Numbered from the stretch's first letter, positions 9,154 to 17,708 are shown. The stretch: 64,000 bases of DNA from Pseudonocardia sp. HH130630-07 (GCF_001698125.1 NZ_CP013854.1:496001-560000), one strand, 5' to 3'. The notes: a model not told the origin generated them from the letters alone. Program-made: numbers and translations.

Positions 9154-9924
9154 ATGAGCAACCCGGTGCGGAGCCGCGAGTCCGGGGTGCAGTCGGTCGA
9201 CCGCGCCATCACGGTGCTCGAGCTCATGGCGGTCCGGGGCGAGTCCGGTGTCAGCGAGCTCGCCGCGGCACTCGACGTCCACAAGTCGACCGCGTTCCGG
9301 CTGCTCGGCGCCCTGGAGGAGCACGGGCTCGTCGAGCAGGTCGGGGACCGTGGCAAGTACCGGCTCGGATTCGGGCTCATCCCGCTGGCCGGGCGGGTCG
9401 CGGAGCGGCTCGAGGTGACCACCCAGGGCCGGCCGGTGTGCGACGAGCTGGCCTCCCGTCTCGGCGAGACGGTGAACATCGCCATCCCGGACCGCGGCTA
9501 CGCGGTGAACGTCGACCAGGCCCGCGGGCCGGCCATGGTCACCACCTACAACTGGCTCGGCCGGATCACGCCGATGCACAACACGTCCAGCGGGAAGGTG
9601 CTGCTCGCGGCCGCGCTAGCCGACGACCCGGCCGCCCTGCCCGACGACGTCCGCCCGCGGGACCGGAAGGCGCTCGTCGCCGAGCTCGCCCGGGTCGCCG
9701 AGGCGGGCTACGCGTGGTCGATCGAGGAGTTCGAGACCGGGCTCAACGCCGTCGCCGCGCCGATCCGCGACCACGGCGGTGCGGTGATCGCCGCGCTGTC
9801 GGTGTCCGGGCCCGCCTACCGGCTCCCCACCGACCGGATCGAGGCGATCACGCCGGACGTCGTCGCCGCCGGCCGGGAGATCAGCCACCGGATGGGGTTC
9901 TGGCGCAACGGCTCCGGGGCCTAG
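9154..9924 (+). CDS. IclR-family transcriptional regulator
   Basis: A 256-residue regulator. The N-terminal winged helix (~9-70) contains SGVQSVDRAITVLELM and DVHKSTAFRLLGALEEHG. The C-terminal effector domain includes TPMHNTSSGKVLLAA and AYRLPTDRIEAI. The start is the ATG at 9154. It is divergent from betBA and is the obvious local regulator, possibly responding to choline or an oxidation product. Its stop codon TAG (9922-9924) lies within the CTAG target duplication of the adjacent insertion element, so the insertion did not truncate it. Confidence 0.9.
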   Translation: MSNPVRSRESGVQSVDRAITVLELMAVRGESGVSELAAALDVHKSTAFRLLGALEEHGLVEQVGDRGKYRLGFGLIPLAGRVAERLEVTTQGRPVCDELASRLGETVNIAIPDRGYAVNVDQARGPAMVTTYNWLGRITPMHNTSSGKVLLAAALADDPAALPDDVRPRDRKALVAELARVAEAGYAWSIEEFETGLNAVAAPIRDHGGAVIAALSVSGPAYRLPTDRIEAITPDVVAAGREISHRMGFWRNGSGA

Positions 9925-10818
9925 GGTGTGTCTCCCAATGCGCGGAGCCAGGTGACGATTGCCTTCAGGACGGCGCCGCCGCGGAAGGTCAGGGCGAGCT
10001 TGTCGTAACGGGTGGCCAGCCCGCGCCACTGCTTGACGTGGCAGAACCCGCACTCGACGACGTTGCGGTTTCGGTAGTCGACCGGATCGAATGCGGGCGG
10101 TCGGCCACCGCGTGAGCCCCGTCGTTTGCGGTGTCCCTGCTGGTCAGAGGGCTCCGGAATGACAGCGATGATCCGGCGCTCGCGCAGGTGCCGGCGGATC
10201 GCGCGTGAGGAGTAGGCCTTGTCCGCGCGCACGCGTTCAGGCCGGGTCCGGGGTCGTCCCGGGCCCGGTCGGGCGATGCTCAGGCGCGCCATCAGGTGCG
10301 GAAACATTGGCGAGTCGCCGCCCTGGCCGGGGCCGAGGAGGACCACCAGCGGGCGGCCGTGCCCGTCAACGAGCTGGTGGATCTTCGTCGACAGCCCTCC
10401 GCGGGACCGTCCCAGCGCGTGATCTGCTGGTTCGGCGAGCAGATTCGTGTAGTTCGATCCGGCCCCCTGTGTCGCGCTTGAGGGTCGCGGCGTGCTGGTG
10501 GGCACGGATGATCGTGGAGTCCACGCTGACCGCCCACCCGAGCACCTCGGCGGCGTCGGCCTCGACCAGAAGAGCAGCCAGGATGTGGTCCCAGGTGCCG
10601 TCGCCGCTGTAGCGGCGGTGCCGCTTCCACAACGTCTGCCACGGCCCGAACTCGGCTGGGACGTCGCGCCAGGGAAGCCCGCACCGATACCGGTAGATGA
10701 TCCCCTCGAGCACCCGGCGGTCATCGCGGAACGGGCACCCGCGACGACCCTCGGAAGAGGGCAACAGCGGCGCCAGACGGGCCCACTGGACATCAGTCAG
10801 GACAGCGGTACGCGGCAC
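9921..10818 (-). CDS. IS5-family transposase, orfA + orfB joined by frameshift (copy 1)
   Basis: The first frame (10366-10818, 150 aa, GTG start) encodes the N-terminal part and the first catalytic Asp (SVDSTIIRAHQHAA). The second frame (ending 9921) encodes the rest, with the second Asp in VRADKAYSSRAIRRHL and the Glu in NVVECGFCHVKQWRGL, completing a DDE RNase-H-like transposase. The frames join where homologous sequence switches at a run of five G (coding strand, 10463-10467), requiring a +1 slip. The terminal TAG is supplied by the CTAG target duplication. Both frames are intact, so the element may be active. Confidence 0.85.
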
Positions 10819-10864
10819 CGATCAAGCATCGCGCACCCCGCTCCGCCTATCTGGGAGACACGCC
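9925..10864 (-). mobile_element. IS5-family (IS427-like) insertion sequence, copy 1
   Basis: A 940-bp element with terminal inverted repeats GGTGTGTCTCCCA (left) and GGCGTGTCTCCCA (right, read inward), flanked on both sides by CTAG (9921-9924 and 10865-10868). Because CTAG is palindromic, the duplication could equally be called TA. It differs from copy 2 at 23728-24667 by only about eight substitutions and has the same length and orientation. It carries a two-frame transposase. It separates the stop codons of the IclR and SRPBCC genes without damaging either. Confidence 0.9.
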
Positions 10865-11311
10865 CTAGGCCCGGCCGAGACGTTCGAGGACCGGCGGCAG
10901 CGTCCGCTCCACCTCGTCGCCGATCCGCTCGAACTCACGGCGCAGGAACAACGCGGCGAGCTTGAGCAGCCCCTTGAACCGGACTTCGGTGCGGTAGGTG
11001 ACCACCGAGCCGCCGTCGTCCGCCGGCTCGACGAGCAGCTCGTCGGTCGCCATGATCGTCGGGTTCTCCCCGACGAACGCCAGCCGCGACCCCGTGCGGT
11101 CCACCAGCGTGCAGGTCAGCTCGGACTCCCGGCCGTTGAACAGCGACACCTTGTGCCAGGTCGCCCCGATCCCGATCGGGCCACCGTCGTCGGACCGCGT
11201 GCACGACTTCGTACCCGGGTCCCACACCTCACTGTGGCCGAAATCGGCCAGATAGCCGAGAACCGTCTCGGCAGGGGTGGACACCGTCATCACCCGCGCG
11301 ACGCCGACCAC
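10865..11311 (-). CDS. SRPBCC-family (polyketide cyclase/START-like) protein
   Basis: A 148-residue single-domain protein that looks like the START/Bet v1 ligand-binding fold: N-terminal MTVSTPAETVLGYLADFGH, a central beta-rich segment (GGSVVTYRTEVRF) and a long C-terminal helix (FERIGDEVERTLPPVLERL). It would bind a hydrophobic ligand; no enzymatic role can be assigned. The start GTG at 11311 has GAGGAG about 5 nt upstream. Its stop TAG (10865-10867) lies inside the IS target duplication. Before insertion it would have been convergent with the IclR gene, with overlapping stop codons. Confidence 0.75.
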   Translation of the reverse strand: MVGVARVMTVSTPAETVLGYLADFGHSEVWDPGTKSCTRSDDGGPIGIGATWHKVSLFNGRESELTCTLVDRTGSRLAFVGENPTIMATDELLVEPADDGGSVVTYRTEVRFKGLLKLAALFLRREFERIGDEVERTLPPVLERLGRA

Positions 11312-11643
11312 GACGCTCCTCTCACCCCGACCCGGTCGGCGCAGATGGTCTCACGTCCGGGTTCCATGATCGAGAGCGGCGCCGGGATCGGGCCCGGCGA
11401 CCGGATTCCCGTGTTCCGCGGCGGCCCGCGCCGGAACCCGATACGCTGGGTCGCATTCGGTCGGGCACAATCGACTTTTCGTGACCCTCCGTGATCGGCG
11501 AGTGGCGCTGCACTGCACTCCTCGGCCATCCGGCCGCACCGCGGACACCCTGACGCACCAGAGATAGTGCAGGTCGCAAGTAGTCGTCAGTGAATCAGCG
11601 ACTACCGTACCGACGGTCCGGACACGGGAAGTAGCATGCAAGC
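11312..11643. other. 332-bp intergenic region with candidate operators
   Basis: No coding region is supported here. It holds the divergent promoters of the SRPBCC and TetR genes. Near the TetR start there are two dyads: GTAGTCG/CGACTAC (11580-11586 and 11599-11605) and ACCGT/ACGGT (11604-11608 and 11613-11617). They are plausible TetR operators; the rest shows nothing recognisable. Confidence 0.45.
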
Positions 11644-12288
11644 GTGACCGAGACCGAGAGTAGACCGGCCAGGCGTACCGGACGCCCTCCGCTGACCGAT
11701 CGGGCGACGTTGCTGGCGGCCGCGCGCGACCTCGGCTTCTTCGACCTCACGGTCGGTGCGGTGACGGCGCGCGTGGGGGTCAAGTACTCCACCTTCTACC
11801 GCCACTTCCCCAGCCTCGAGGCCCTCGTGGCCGCGCTGGTGGACGACGTCGTGACCGAGGACGCCTTCCCCGACAGCGGTGGGGACTGGCGGGCCCAGCT
11901 GCTGGAGTTCGCCGCATCGACGTTCGACGTGATGGCGGCCAACCCGGGCCTCACCCCGGCACTGGCCCGGCTGCCCGACGCGCCGGAGACCATGATGGCG
12001 GCCTTCCGCCGGGTGACCGACCGGCTCCTCGAGGCCGGCTTCACCGGGGAGGACTCCGTCCTGGCCGCGAGCACCGCGATGCACGTGAGCGTGCAGCCGT
12101 GGCTGACCGCGAACGCCAGGGGCACCGGCGACGTGCGCCGGGCCGAGCAGGTGCTCCAGTCGCCGCAGGGGTTCGCGCCGGAGGTCCTCGCCGTCTTCCG
12201 CGACGGGATCGACGACCCGCCCCGCAACTGGACGCTGCGGCGGGTGGAACTGCTGATCGCCGGTCTGGAGACCCGTCTGACCTCCTGA
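11644..12288 (+). CDS. TetR-family transcriptional regulator
   Basis: A 214-residue protein. The N-terminal helix-turn-helix (~15-65) reads DLTVGAVTARVGVKYSTFYRHFPS, a standard TetR recognition segment. The C-terminal ligand-binding half (~80-214) is of the TetR_C type. The GTG at 11644 is taken as the start. It is divergent from the SRPBCC gene, with inverted repeats just upstream, suggesting autoregulation and control of its neighbour. The ligand is unknown. Confidence 0.85.
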   Translation: MTETESRPARRTGRPPLTDRATLLAAARDLGFFDLTVGAVTARVGVKYSTFYRHFPSLEALVAALVDDVVTEDAFPDSGGDWRAQLLEFAASTFDVMAANPGLTPALARLPDAPETMMAAFRRVTDRLLEAGFTGEDSVLAASTAMHVSVQPWLTANARGTGDVRRAEQVLQSPQGFAPEVLAVFRDGIDDPPRNWTLRRVELLIAGLETRLTS

Positions 12289-12324
12289 CCGGCGCCGACC
12301 GGCCGGCCGGTCCCACGTACGAGA

Positions 12325-12357
12325 AACGCCCGGGGTGCGGATGCAACCCCGGGCGTT
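12325..12357. terminator. bidirectional hairpin terminator between TetR and cold-shock genes
   Basis: A perfect 12-bp stem, AACGCCCGGGGT/ACCCCGGGCGTT, with a 9-nt loop lies between convergent genes. It starts with AA and ends with TT, so it can serve both the TetR gene (plus) and the csp gene (minus). Confidence 0.85.
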
Positions 12358-12378
12358 ACTCGTCGTGCGTGCGGTCGG

Positions 12379-12582
12379 TCAGGACGGGACGACCTGGTCC
12401 GCCTGCGGGCCCTTCTGGCCCTGCGTGACCTCGAAGGTCACCGCCTGCCCCTCCTCGAGGCTGCGGTATCCGGAGGACTGGATCGCGCTGAAGTGGACGA
12501 ACAGGTCCTGCCCGCCTCCGTCCGGCGTGATGAACCCGTACCCCTTCTCCGCGTTGAACCACTTGACGGTTCCCTGTGCCAT
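12379..12582 (-). CDS. cold-shock protein, CspA family
   Basis: A 67-residue single cold-shock domain. RNP1 (KGYGFITPD) and RNP2 (DLFVHFSAI) are intact, as is the opening [17 protein letters not shown]. It binds single-stranded RNA/DNA and acts as an RNA chaperone or antiterminator. The length is exactly that of the family. It has its own upstream region (12583-12729), which probably includes a structured 5' leader, and shares the downstream hairpin with the convergent TetR gene. Confidence 0.95.
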   Translation of the reverse strand: MAQGTVKWFNAEKGYGFITPDGGGQDLFVHFSAIQSSGYRSLEEGQAVTFEVTQGQKGPQADQVVPS

Positions 12583-12729
12583 CCGGATGTCTCCTCGCGT
12601 CTTGCCGTTACCTACGACAGCGACCCTAGCCCTCCGACGGCCCGGGAGGGACGCCGCGGGCGGTCGAATGTCCGGCGCGTCGCCGAGGGGCGTCCGTTTC
12701 GTCCGTTCTTCACGGCTTCCGGTGACGCC

Positions 12730-13947
12730 CTACCGGGCACCGATGCGGACGGGCAGCCCGGTGAGACCGTGGATCAGGGTGCTCGTCCGGTGCGGGCCGG
12801 GCTCCTCGGCGAGGCGCATGTCCGGGAACCGGGCCAGCAGCGTGCGGAACGCGATCTCGCCCTCCAGCCGGGCCAGCGGCGCCCCGACGCAGTGGTGGAT
12901 GCCGTAGCCGAACGCGAGGTGCCCCGAGACGTCCCGTCCGACGTCGAGCCGGTCGGCGTCGGGGTAACGCTCGGGGTCGCGGTTCGCCCCGAGGAGCGAG
13001 ACGAGGACGAACTGGTCGGCCGGGATCGTCGTACCCGCGTACTCGACCGGTTCGGTGGTGAACCGGATCGTCGCGAGGTTGATCGGCCCGTCGTAGCGCA
13101 GGAACTCCTCGACCGCGTTCGGCACCAGGTCCGGGTCCTGCTGCAGCCGGGCCCGCTGCCCGGGGTCGCGCAGCAGCGCGAGCATCCCGTTGCCGATCAG
13201 GTTGACCGTCGTCTCGTGCCCGGCGACGAGCAGCAGGAACGCCATCGCCGTCGTCTCGGCCGGGCTGAGCGAGTCGCCGTCCTCCGACGCCCGCACGATC
13301 TCCGACAGCATGTCCTCGCCCGGGTTCGCCGCCTTGTCGGCGACCAGATCGGTGAGGAACCGCCCCATCGAGGCGGCCGCCGCGGCGTGCCGCTCCCCGC
13401 TCTCGCCGGAGAGCAGCGTGTTCGACCACGCCCGGAACTCCTCGCGCCGGTCCTGCGGCACGCCGAGGACCTCGCAGATCACCGTCATCGGGAGCGGGAA
13501 GGCGAACGTGTCCAGCAGGTCGACGTCCGGTGCCGCGGCGTCCATGGCGTCGGCGAGCTCGCTCGCGATCTGCTCGATCCGCGGGCGCAGGCCGGCGATG
13601 GCGCGCATCGTGAACGCCCGCCCGACGAGCTTGCGCAGCCGGGTGTGGTCAGGCGGGTCGGCGTTGAGCATGTGCTGGGCGAGCGAGTCGGCGAGAACCC
13701 GTGCCGAGGGGCCCCCGTCCGTGCGGGCCAGCAGGTCCGGGAGGCGCCGGGCGTCCTTCGACAGCCGGGCGTCGTTCAGCGCGGCCCGCGCGTCGGCGTA
13801 GCGGGTGATCATCCAGAACGGCAGCCCGTTCGGCCCGACGGCACGCACGACCGGCCGGTCGACCCGCAGCTCGCGGTAGCGGGCGTCGGGATCGTCGAAG
13901 AACGACCGGTCGAGCCGCAGCGGCTCGGCCTCCTGGCTGATCGGCAT
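12730..13947 (-). CDS. cytochrome P450 (CYP107-like)
   Basis: A 405-residue soluble class I bacterial P450. Visible motifs are the I-helix AGHETTVNLIGNG, the K-helix EEFLRYDGP, the loop ANRDPERYPDAD and the haem-ligand signature FGYGIHHCVGAPLARLE, with the cysteine intact. It would hydroxylate or otherwise oxidise a small molecule using ferredoxin; no redox partner is adjacent. The ATG at 13947 (MPISQEAEPL) is chosen because GGAGGAGG lies just upstream; a longer form from 13989 is less likely. CYP107 is suggested from motif flavour only. Confidence 0.9.
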   Translation of the reverse strand: MPISQEAEPLRLDRSFFDDPDARYRELRVDRPVVRAVGPNGLPFWMITRYADARAALNDARLSKDARRLPDLLARTDGGPSARVLADSLAQHMLNADPPDHTRLRKLVGRAFTMRAIAGLRPRIEQIASELADAMDAAAPDVDLLDTFAFPLPMTVICEVLGVPQDRREEFRAWSNTLLSGESGERHAAAAASMGRFLTDLVADKAANPGEDMLSEIVRASEDGDSLSPAETTAMAFLLLVAGHETTVNLIGNGMLALLRDPGQRARLQQDPDLVPNAVEEFLRYDGPINLATIRFTTEPVEYAGTTIPADQFVLVSLLGANRDPERYPDADRLDVGRDVSGHLAFGYGIHHCVGAPLARLEGEIAFRTLLARFPDMRLAEEPGPHRTSTLIHGLTGLPVRIGAR

Positions 13948-14044
13948 GATCGGCTCCTCCTCCGGACGCGGGCCCCTGGCGGAAGCCACCCTGGCACAAC
14001 GGGCGGGGCCCGGCTCGGAGCGTGGCCACGACCGGCACCGCGGG

Positions 14045-14063
14045 TTAGGTTAGGCGTCGCTCA
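14045..14063 (+). promoter_or_regulatory. IdeR/DmdR-like iron box
   Basis: TTAGGTTAGGCGTCGCTCA matches the mycobacterial IdeR consensus at about 14 of 19 positions, with a perfect left half (TTAGGTTAG). It lies 31 bp upstream of the siderophore-binding lipoprotein start, so repression in iron-replete cells is likely. Confidence 0.65.
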
Positions 14064-14093
14064 CCATCTCGTCTCTCGCGGAACGGTCCCCTC

Positions 14094-15125
14094 GTGTCGC
14101 TGCGCCCCGCCCAGCTCCGTCGCCTGCGCGCGACGCTCCTGCTCCCCCTCGCCGTCGTGCTGCTGCTGTCCGGCTGCGCCGCCGCCGACCGCCCGGCGGC
14201 CCCGGCGCCGAGCGGCGACGGCACGTTCCCGGTCCGGGTCGACCACGTCTACGGCACCACCGAGATCCCGGCCGCACCGGTCCGGGTGGTGACCCTCGGC
14301 CTGTCCGACCAGGATCCGCTGCTCGCGCTCGGGGTGCGGCCGGTCGCGGTGAGCCAGTGGTACGGCGACTACCCGAGCGCCACCTGGCCGTGGGCCCAGG
14401 ACGAGCTCGGCGACGCGCGTCCGGTCGTGCTGAACGGCGGGGTGCGCAACGAGGAGGCCCCGCCGCTGGAGGAGCTGGCGGCACTGCGTCCCGACCTGAT
14501 CCTCAGTCTCTACAACGGGACCACCGCCGAGCAGTACGCGCAGCTGTCCCGGATCGCGCCGACGGTCGTCCCGGACCAGCAGTTCGGGAACTTCACCATC
14601 ACCTGGCAGGAGGCCACCCGGGCCACCGGCGAGGCACTCGGCCGCGAGCAGCAGGCGCTGGACCTCGTGCGGCAGGTCGAGGCCCGGTTCGCCGAGGCCG
14701 CACAACGGAACCCGCAGTTCGCGGGGCGGCGCGCGGTCGTCGCGGAGCGGTTCGAGCCCGGTGCGAGCGTGGTGCGCTCCGGCAACGACGTCCGGGCCCG
14801 GTTCTTCGCCGACCTGGGCTTCACCGTGCCGACCGAGATCGCCGGCATCCGGCCCGACGAGTACGGCGAGATCGACGTCTCGGACGAGCTGATGTCCGAG
14901 CTGTCCCAGGACCTGCTGGTGTGGAACATCGGCTCCGCGCCCGAGGTGCGGCCGGAGGTCGAGAACGCTCCCGTCTACCGGTCGCTGCCGGTGGTGGAGC
15001 GCGGCACGGTGCTGTGGCTGGAGGATCCCGTGGTGTCCGGGGCGTTCAGCTGGGGGACGATCCTGAGCCTGGACTACGCGCTGGACCAGCTGGTCCCGCA
15101 GATCCGGGCCGTGGTCCCGGAGTAG
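14094..15125 (+). CDS. iron-siderophore ABC transporter substrate-binding lipoprotein
   Basis: A 343-residue FecB/FepB-type receptor. The N-terminus RRLRATLLLPLAVVLLLSGC is a lipoprotein signal with the lipobox LSGC, followed by a Pro/Ala linker. The mature domain has the typical pattern: TTEIPAAPVRVVTLG, LEELAALRPDLILSLYN and a C-terminal EDPVVSGAFSWGTIL segment. It would be anchored outside the membrane and capture ferric siderophore. No permease or ATPase genes lie beside it, so it must work with components encoded elsewhere. An IdeR-like box upstream agrees with iron control. The start is a GTG at 14094. Confidence 0.88.
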   Translation: MSLRPAQLRRLRATLLLPLAVVLLLSGCAAADRPAAPAPSGDGTFPVRVDHVYGTTEIPAAPVRVVTLGLSDQDPLLALGVRPVAVSQWYGDYPSATWPWAQDELGDARPVVLNGGVRNEEAPPLEELAALRPDLILSLYNGTTAEQYAQLSRIAPTVVPDQQFGNFTITWQEATRATGEALGREQQALDLVRQVEARFAEAAQRNPQFAGRRAVVAERFEPGASVVRSGNDVRARFFADLGFTVPTEIAGIRPDEYGEIDVSDELMSELSQDLLVWNIGSAPEVRPEVENAPVYRSLPVVERGTVLWLEDPVVSGAFSWGTILSLDYALDQLVPQIRAVVPE

Positions 15126-15152
15126 GGGTACCGCGCTCCTCCCGTCGAGCGC

Positions 15153-15929
15153 TCATGCGGCGGCCGGGAGGGCGGGGCCGAGGAGGAGCCCGCCGTCGAC
15201 GACGTACTCCGACCCCGTGATGAACGACGCCTCGGGCGAGGCCAGGAACAGCAGGAGGCTGCTGACGTCGGCCGGCTCCCCGAGCCGGGGGACGGCGAAC
15301 GGCTCGGGTGAGTAGAAGTCGGCGATCGCCGCGGTCGCGCCGGCCGCCGGCTCGTGGATGAAGGGCGTCGCGATCACGCCGGGGTGGATGGCGTTCACCC
15401 GGATCCGGTCCCGGCCGAGCTCGAGTGCCGCCGTCCGGGTCAGGCCGCGCACGGCCCACTTGCCGGCGACGTACGGCGCGTAGTGGGCCGTGCCGCCCAG
15501 GCCCATCGTCGAGCCGATGTTGACGACGGATCCCCCTCCGGCGCGGCGCAGCGCGGGAGCCGCGGCCCGGATGCCGAGGAACGTCCCCGTGAGGTTGACG
15601 TCGAGGATGCGCGACCAGGTGGCCTGCTCCGTGTCCTCGATCGTCGCGGGCGGGTTCTGCACGCCCGCGTTGTTGACGAGCACGTCCAGGGCGCCGAAGG
15701 CGTCCTCGGTGGCCTGCACGGCGGCGGCCCAGGAACTCTCGTCGGTGACGTCGAGGCCGACGAAGCGGGCGCGGGCCCCGAGCTCACCGGCGAGTGCGGC
15801 GCCCCGCCCGGGGTCGATGCCGGCGATCACCACGTTCGCCCCCTCCGCATGGAAGGCGCGCACGTGGCTGGAGCCCTGACCGCCGGCCCCGCCGGTCACG
15901 AGCACGGTCTGGTTGTCGAAACGAGGCAT
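15153..15929 (-). CDS. short-chain dehydrogenase/reductase (3-alpha/20-beta-hydroxysteroid dehydrogenase-like)
   Basis: A 258-residue classical SDR. The cofactor motif is TGGAGGQGSSHV, NNAG is present, the active-site YxxxK occurs as YVAGK after the catalytic serine region NIGSTMGLGG, and the C-terminus FITGSEYVVDGG is conserved. It would carry out NAD(P)-dependent oxidoreduction of an alcohol or ketone, perhaps a steroid-like substrate. It is divergent from a TetR gene with two strong shared operators, so it is probably repressed by that regulator and induced by its substrate. Confidence 0.9.
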   Translation of the reverse strand: MPRFDNQTVLVTGGAGGQGSSHVRAFHAEGANVVIAGIDPGRGAALAGELGARARFVGLDVTDESSWAAAVQATEDAFGALDVLVNNAGVQNPPATIEDTEQATWSRILDVNLTGTFLGIRAAAPALRRAGGGSVVNIGSTMGLGGTAHYAPYVAGKWAVRGLTRTAALELGRDRIRVNAIHPGVIATPFIHEPAAGATAAIADFYSPEPFAVPRLGEPADVSSLLLFLASPEASFITGSEYVVDGGLLLGPALPAAA

Positions 15930-15968
15930 GTGGGGCTCCTCCGGTACGGGGGTGTGTCTGCGAGCGAT

Positions 15969-16035
15969 GGTGAGTCGATGGACTCACCTCTCCGAGAGTA
16001 GGTCGGCACGAGAGGCGAGTCAAGCCACTCACCTC
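15969..16035. promoter_or_regulatory. two GGTGAGTC-type palindromes between the SDR and TetR genes
   Basis: GGTGAGTC-GATG-GACTCACC (15969-15988) is perfect. GAGGCGAGT-N6-ACTCACCTC (16012-16035) repeats the same half-sites with one mismatch. The shared GAGT/ACTC core strongly suggests two binding sites for the adjacent TetR protein, one covering each divergent promoter. Confidence 0.7.
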
Positions 16036-16048
16036 GTATGCTCGGCCC

Positions 16049-16723
16049 ATGAGCAGGGCCGTGCCGACCTACCACCAGCGCGTCGCCCGGGAGAAGCGCG
16101 CGCTGATCGTGTCGGCCGCGACCGCGCTGTTCCTCGAACAGGGCTACGACCGGACGTCACTGGCCCGGATCGCGGAGCGCTCCGGCGTCTCGCGGGCCAC
16201 CCTGTTCAAGCAGTTCCCGAGCAAGGCCGCGCTCTTCGACGCCATCGTGAGCGAGTCGTGGTCCACCGCCGACGAGCAGGACCCGCCGCCGGCGGGCGAC
16301 GTCGCCCTGGGGCTCGGCCTCATCGGTCGCCGCTACGCCGAACTGCTGGGACGCGCGCAGATGACCGACCTGTTCAGGATCGTCATCGCCGAGCTGCCAC
16401 GGTTCCCGGAGCTGGCCGACGCGCAGTTCGCCCGCGGGAAGATGCCCTACTTCGAGTCCCTGCGCCGCTACCTGCTGGCCGAGCACGCGGCGGGAACGGT
16501 GCACGTCGAGGACGTGGACCTCGCCGCCACCCAGTTCCTGGGCATGATCTCCAACTACGTCTTCTGGCCGACGCTGCTGGTGCCCGGCTGGGAGGTGGGC
16601 GCCGAACGCACCGCTCAGGTGGTCGACGAGGCCGTACGCACCTTCACCGCCCGGTACGCCGCGACCGGGCCGGGGGCGTCCACCAACGACCGGGGCCGGG
16701 CGTCGCCCGGAGCCGGCGGCTGA
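16049..16723 (+). CDS. TetR-family transcriptional regulator
   Basis: A 224-residue protein. The N-terminal helix-turn-helix reads TSLARIAERSGVSRATLFKQFPSKAALF. The C-terminal domain resembles the AefR/AcrR-type TetR_C (DLFRIVIAELPRFPELADAQFARG). The ATG at 16049 directly follows the second palindrome, consistent with autorepression. It most likely controls the divergent SDR gene. Confidence 0.88.
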   Translation: MSRAVPTYHQRVAREKRALIVSAATALFLEQGYDRTSLARIAERSGVSRATLFKQFPSKAALFDAIVSESWSTADEQDPPPAGDVALGLGLIGRRYAELLGRAQMTDLFRIVIAELPRFPELADAQFARGKMPYFESLRRYLLAEHAAGTVHVEDVDLAATQFLGMISNYVFWPTLLVPGWEVGAERTAQVVDEAVRTFTARYAATGPGASTNDRGRASPGAGG

Positions 16724-16795
16724 GCGGTCGGGGCCGTCGACACCGAGTCCCGAACTCGATGCGTCGCGCACACCGTGGTCTGCCACACTCGGCCG

Positions 16796-17491
16796 GTGCC
16801 AGGCTCCGGCTCCGACATCGCCGCGACGGCCCGGGTCATCGGTGAACCCGCACGGGCGGCGATGTTGTTGTGCCTCATGGACAGTCGCCCGCACACCGCC
16901 CGCGCGCTCGCCGAGTCGGCCGGGGTCACCCCCTCGACGGCGAGCACCCACCTCCGCCATCTCGTCGACGCCGGCCTGGTGACGGTCACGACCGACGGCC
17001 GGCGCCGCCTGCACAGCATCGCCTCACCCGGGGTCGTGGCGGCGATCGAGGCGCTTGCGGTCATCGCCCCGGCGGTCGCCGCCGGCCCACCGCGCGAGGA
17101 CGGGGTCACCGGCCGGCTCCAGGCCGCCCGTGTCTGCCACAGCCATCTCGGCGGGGCGCTCGCCGTCTCGGTGACCCGGCAGCTGAGCCGGTCGGGCACC
17201 ACCGTCGAGCGGCACGACGACGGCTCGGCGACCCTCCGGTCCCTGGACCACCCGCTGCTGGCGAGCCTGGGCATCACGACCCTGACCCACCTGCACGGGC
17301 CCGCGCTGCGGATGTGTCCGGACTGGACGGAGGGCGCGGCGCACCTCGCCGGGCGTCTGGGGACCGCGGTCCTGACCGCGATGCTGGAGCAGGAGTGGGT
17401 GCAGCGGCGGCCGGCCGACCGGGCGCTGACCGTCACCGACGCGGGCCGCGAACACCTGACGCGGCTCGGGGTGCTGCCGGACACGGGATGA
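16796..17491 (+). CDS. ArsR/SmtB-like winged-helix regulator with C-terminal extension
   Basis: A 231-residue protein. The N-terminal winged helix contains ARVIGEPARAAMLLCLMD, then SAGVTPSTASTHLRHLVDAGLVTV. A C-terminal half follows with ARVCHSHLGGAL and LRMCPDWTEGAAHLAG. This two-part layout, with a Cys-x-x-His-Leu segment and a DWTER-like motif, is known in actinobacterial ArsR-like regulators. No classical metal-site pair is obvious. I prefer the GTG at 16796; a GTG at 16775 is also open. A small tautomerase gene follows after 10 bp, probably in the same transcript. Confidence 0.75.
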   Translation: MPGSGSDIAATARVIGEPARAAMLLCLMDSRPHTARALAESAGVTPSTASTHLRHLVDAGLVTVTTDGRRRLHSIASPGVVAAIEALAVIAPAVAAGPPREDGVTGRLQAARVCHSHLGGALAVSVTRQLSRSGTTVERHDDGSATLRSLDHPLLASLGITTLTHLHGPALRMCPDWTEGAAHLAGRLGTAVLTAMLEQEWVQRRPADRALTVTDAGREHLTRLGVLPDTG

Positions 17492-17501
17492 CACTGACCG
17501 G

Positions 17502-17708
17502 GTGCCCCTCATTCACGTGCTCAACGCCTCGCCGTCCGACGTGGACACCCGCCGGGAGCTGATCTCCCGCCTGACCGAGACCTACGCCGACGTGATGCGG
17601 ATCCGGCCGGACACGGTCCGCGTGATCGTGCAGGAGCTGCCCCGGGAGAGCTGGGGCGTCGGTGGTGTCACGCTCGCCGACTCGGGTCAGGACGAGTCGC
17701 TGCGGTAG
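17502..17708 (+). CDS. 4-oxalocrotonate tautomerase family protein
   Basis: A 68-residue tautomerase of family length. The catalytic Pro follows the initiator Met (MPLIHVLN), and the conserved helix VDTRRELISRLTETYADV and the strand segment TVRVIVQELPRESWGVGG are present. After Met removal Pro1 acts as general base in keto-enol tautomerisation; the natural substrate is unknown. The start is a GTG at 17502, 10 bp after the ArsR-like gene, and a strong terminator follows, so the two form a short operon. Confidence 0.85.
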   Translation: MPLIHVLNASPSDVDTRRELISRLTETYADVMRIRPDTVRVIVQELPRESWGVGGVTLADSGQDESLR

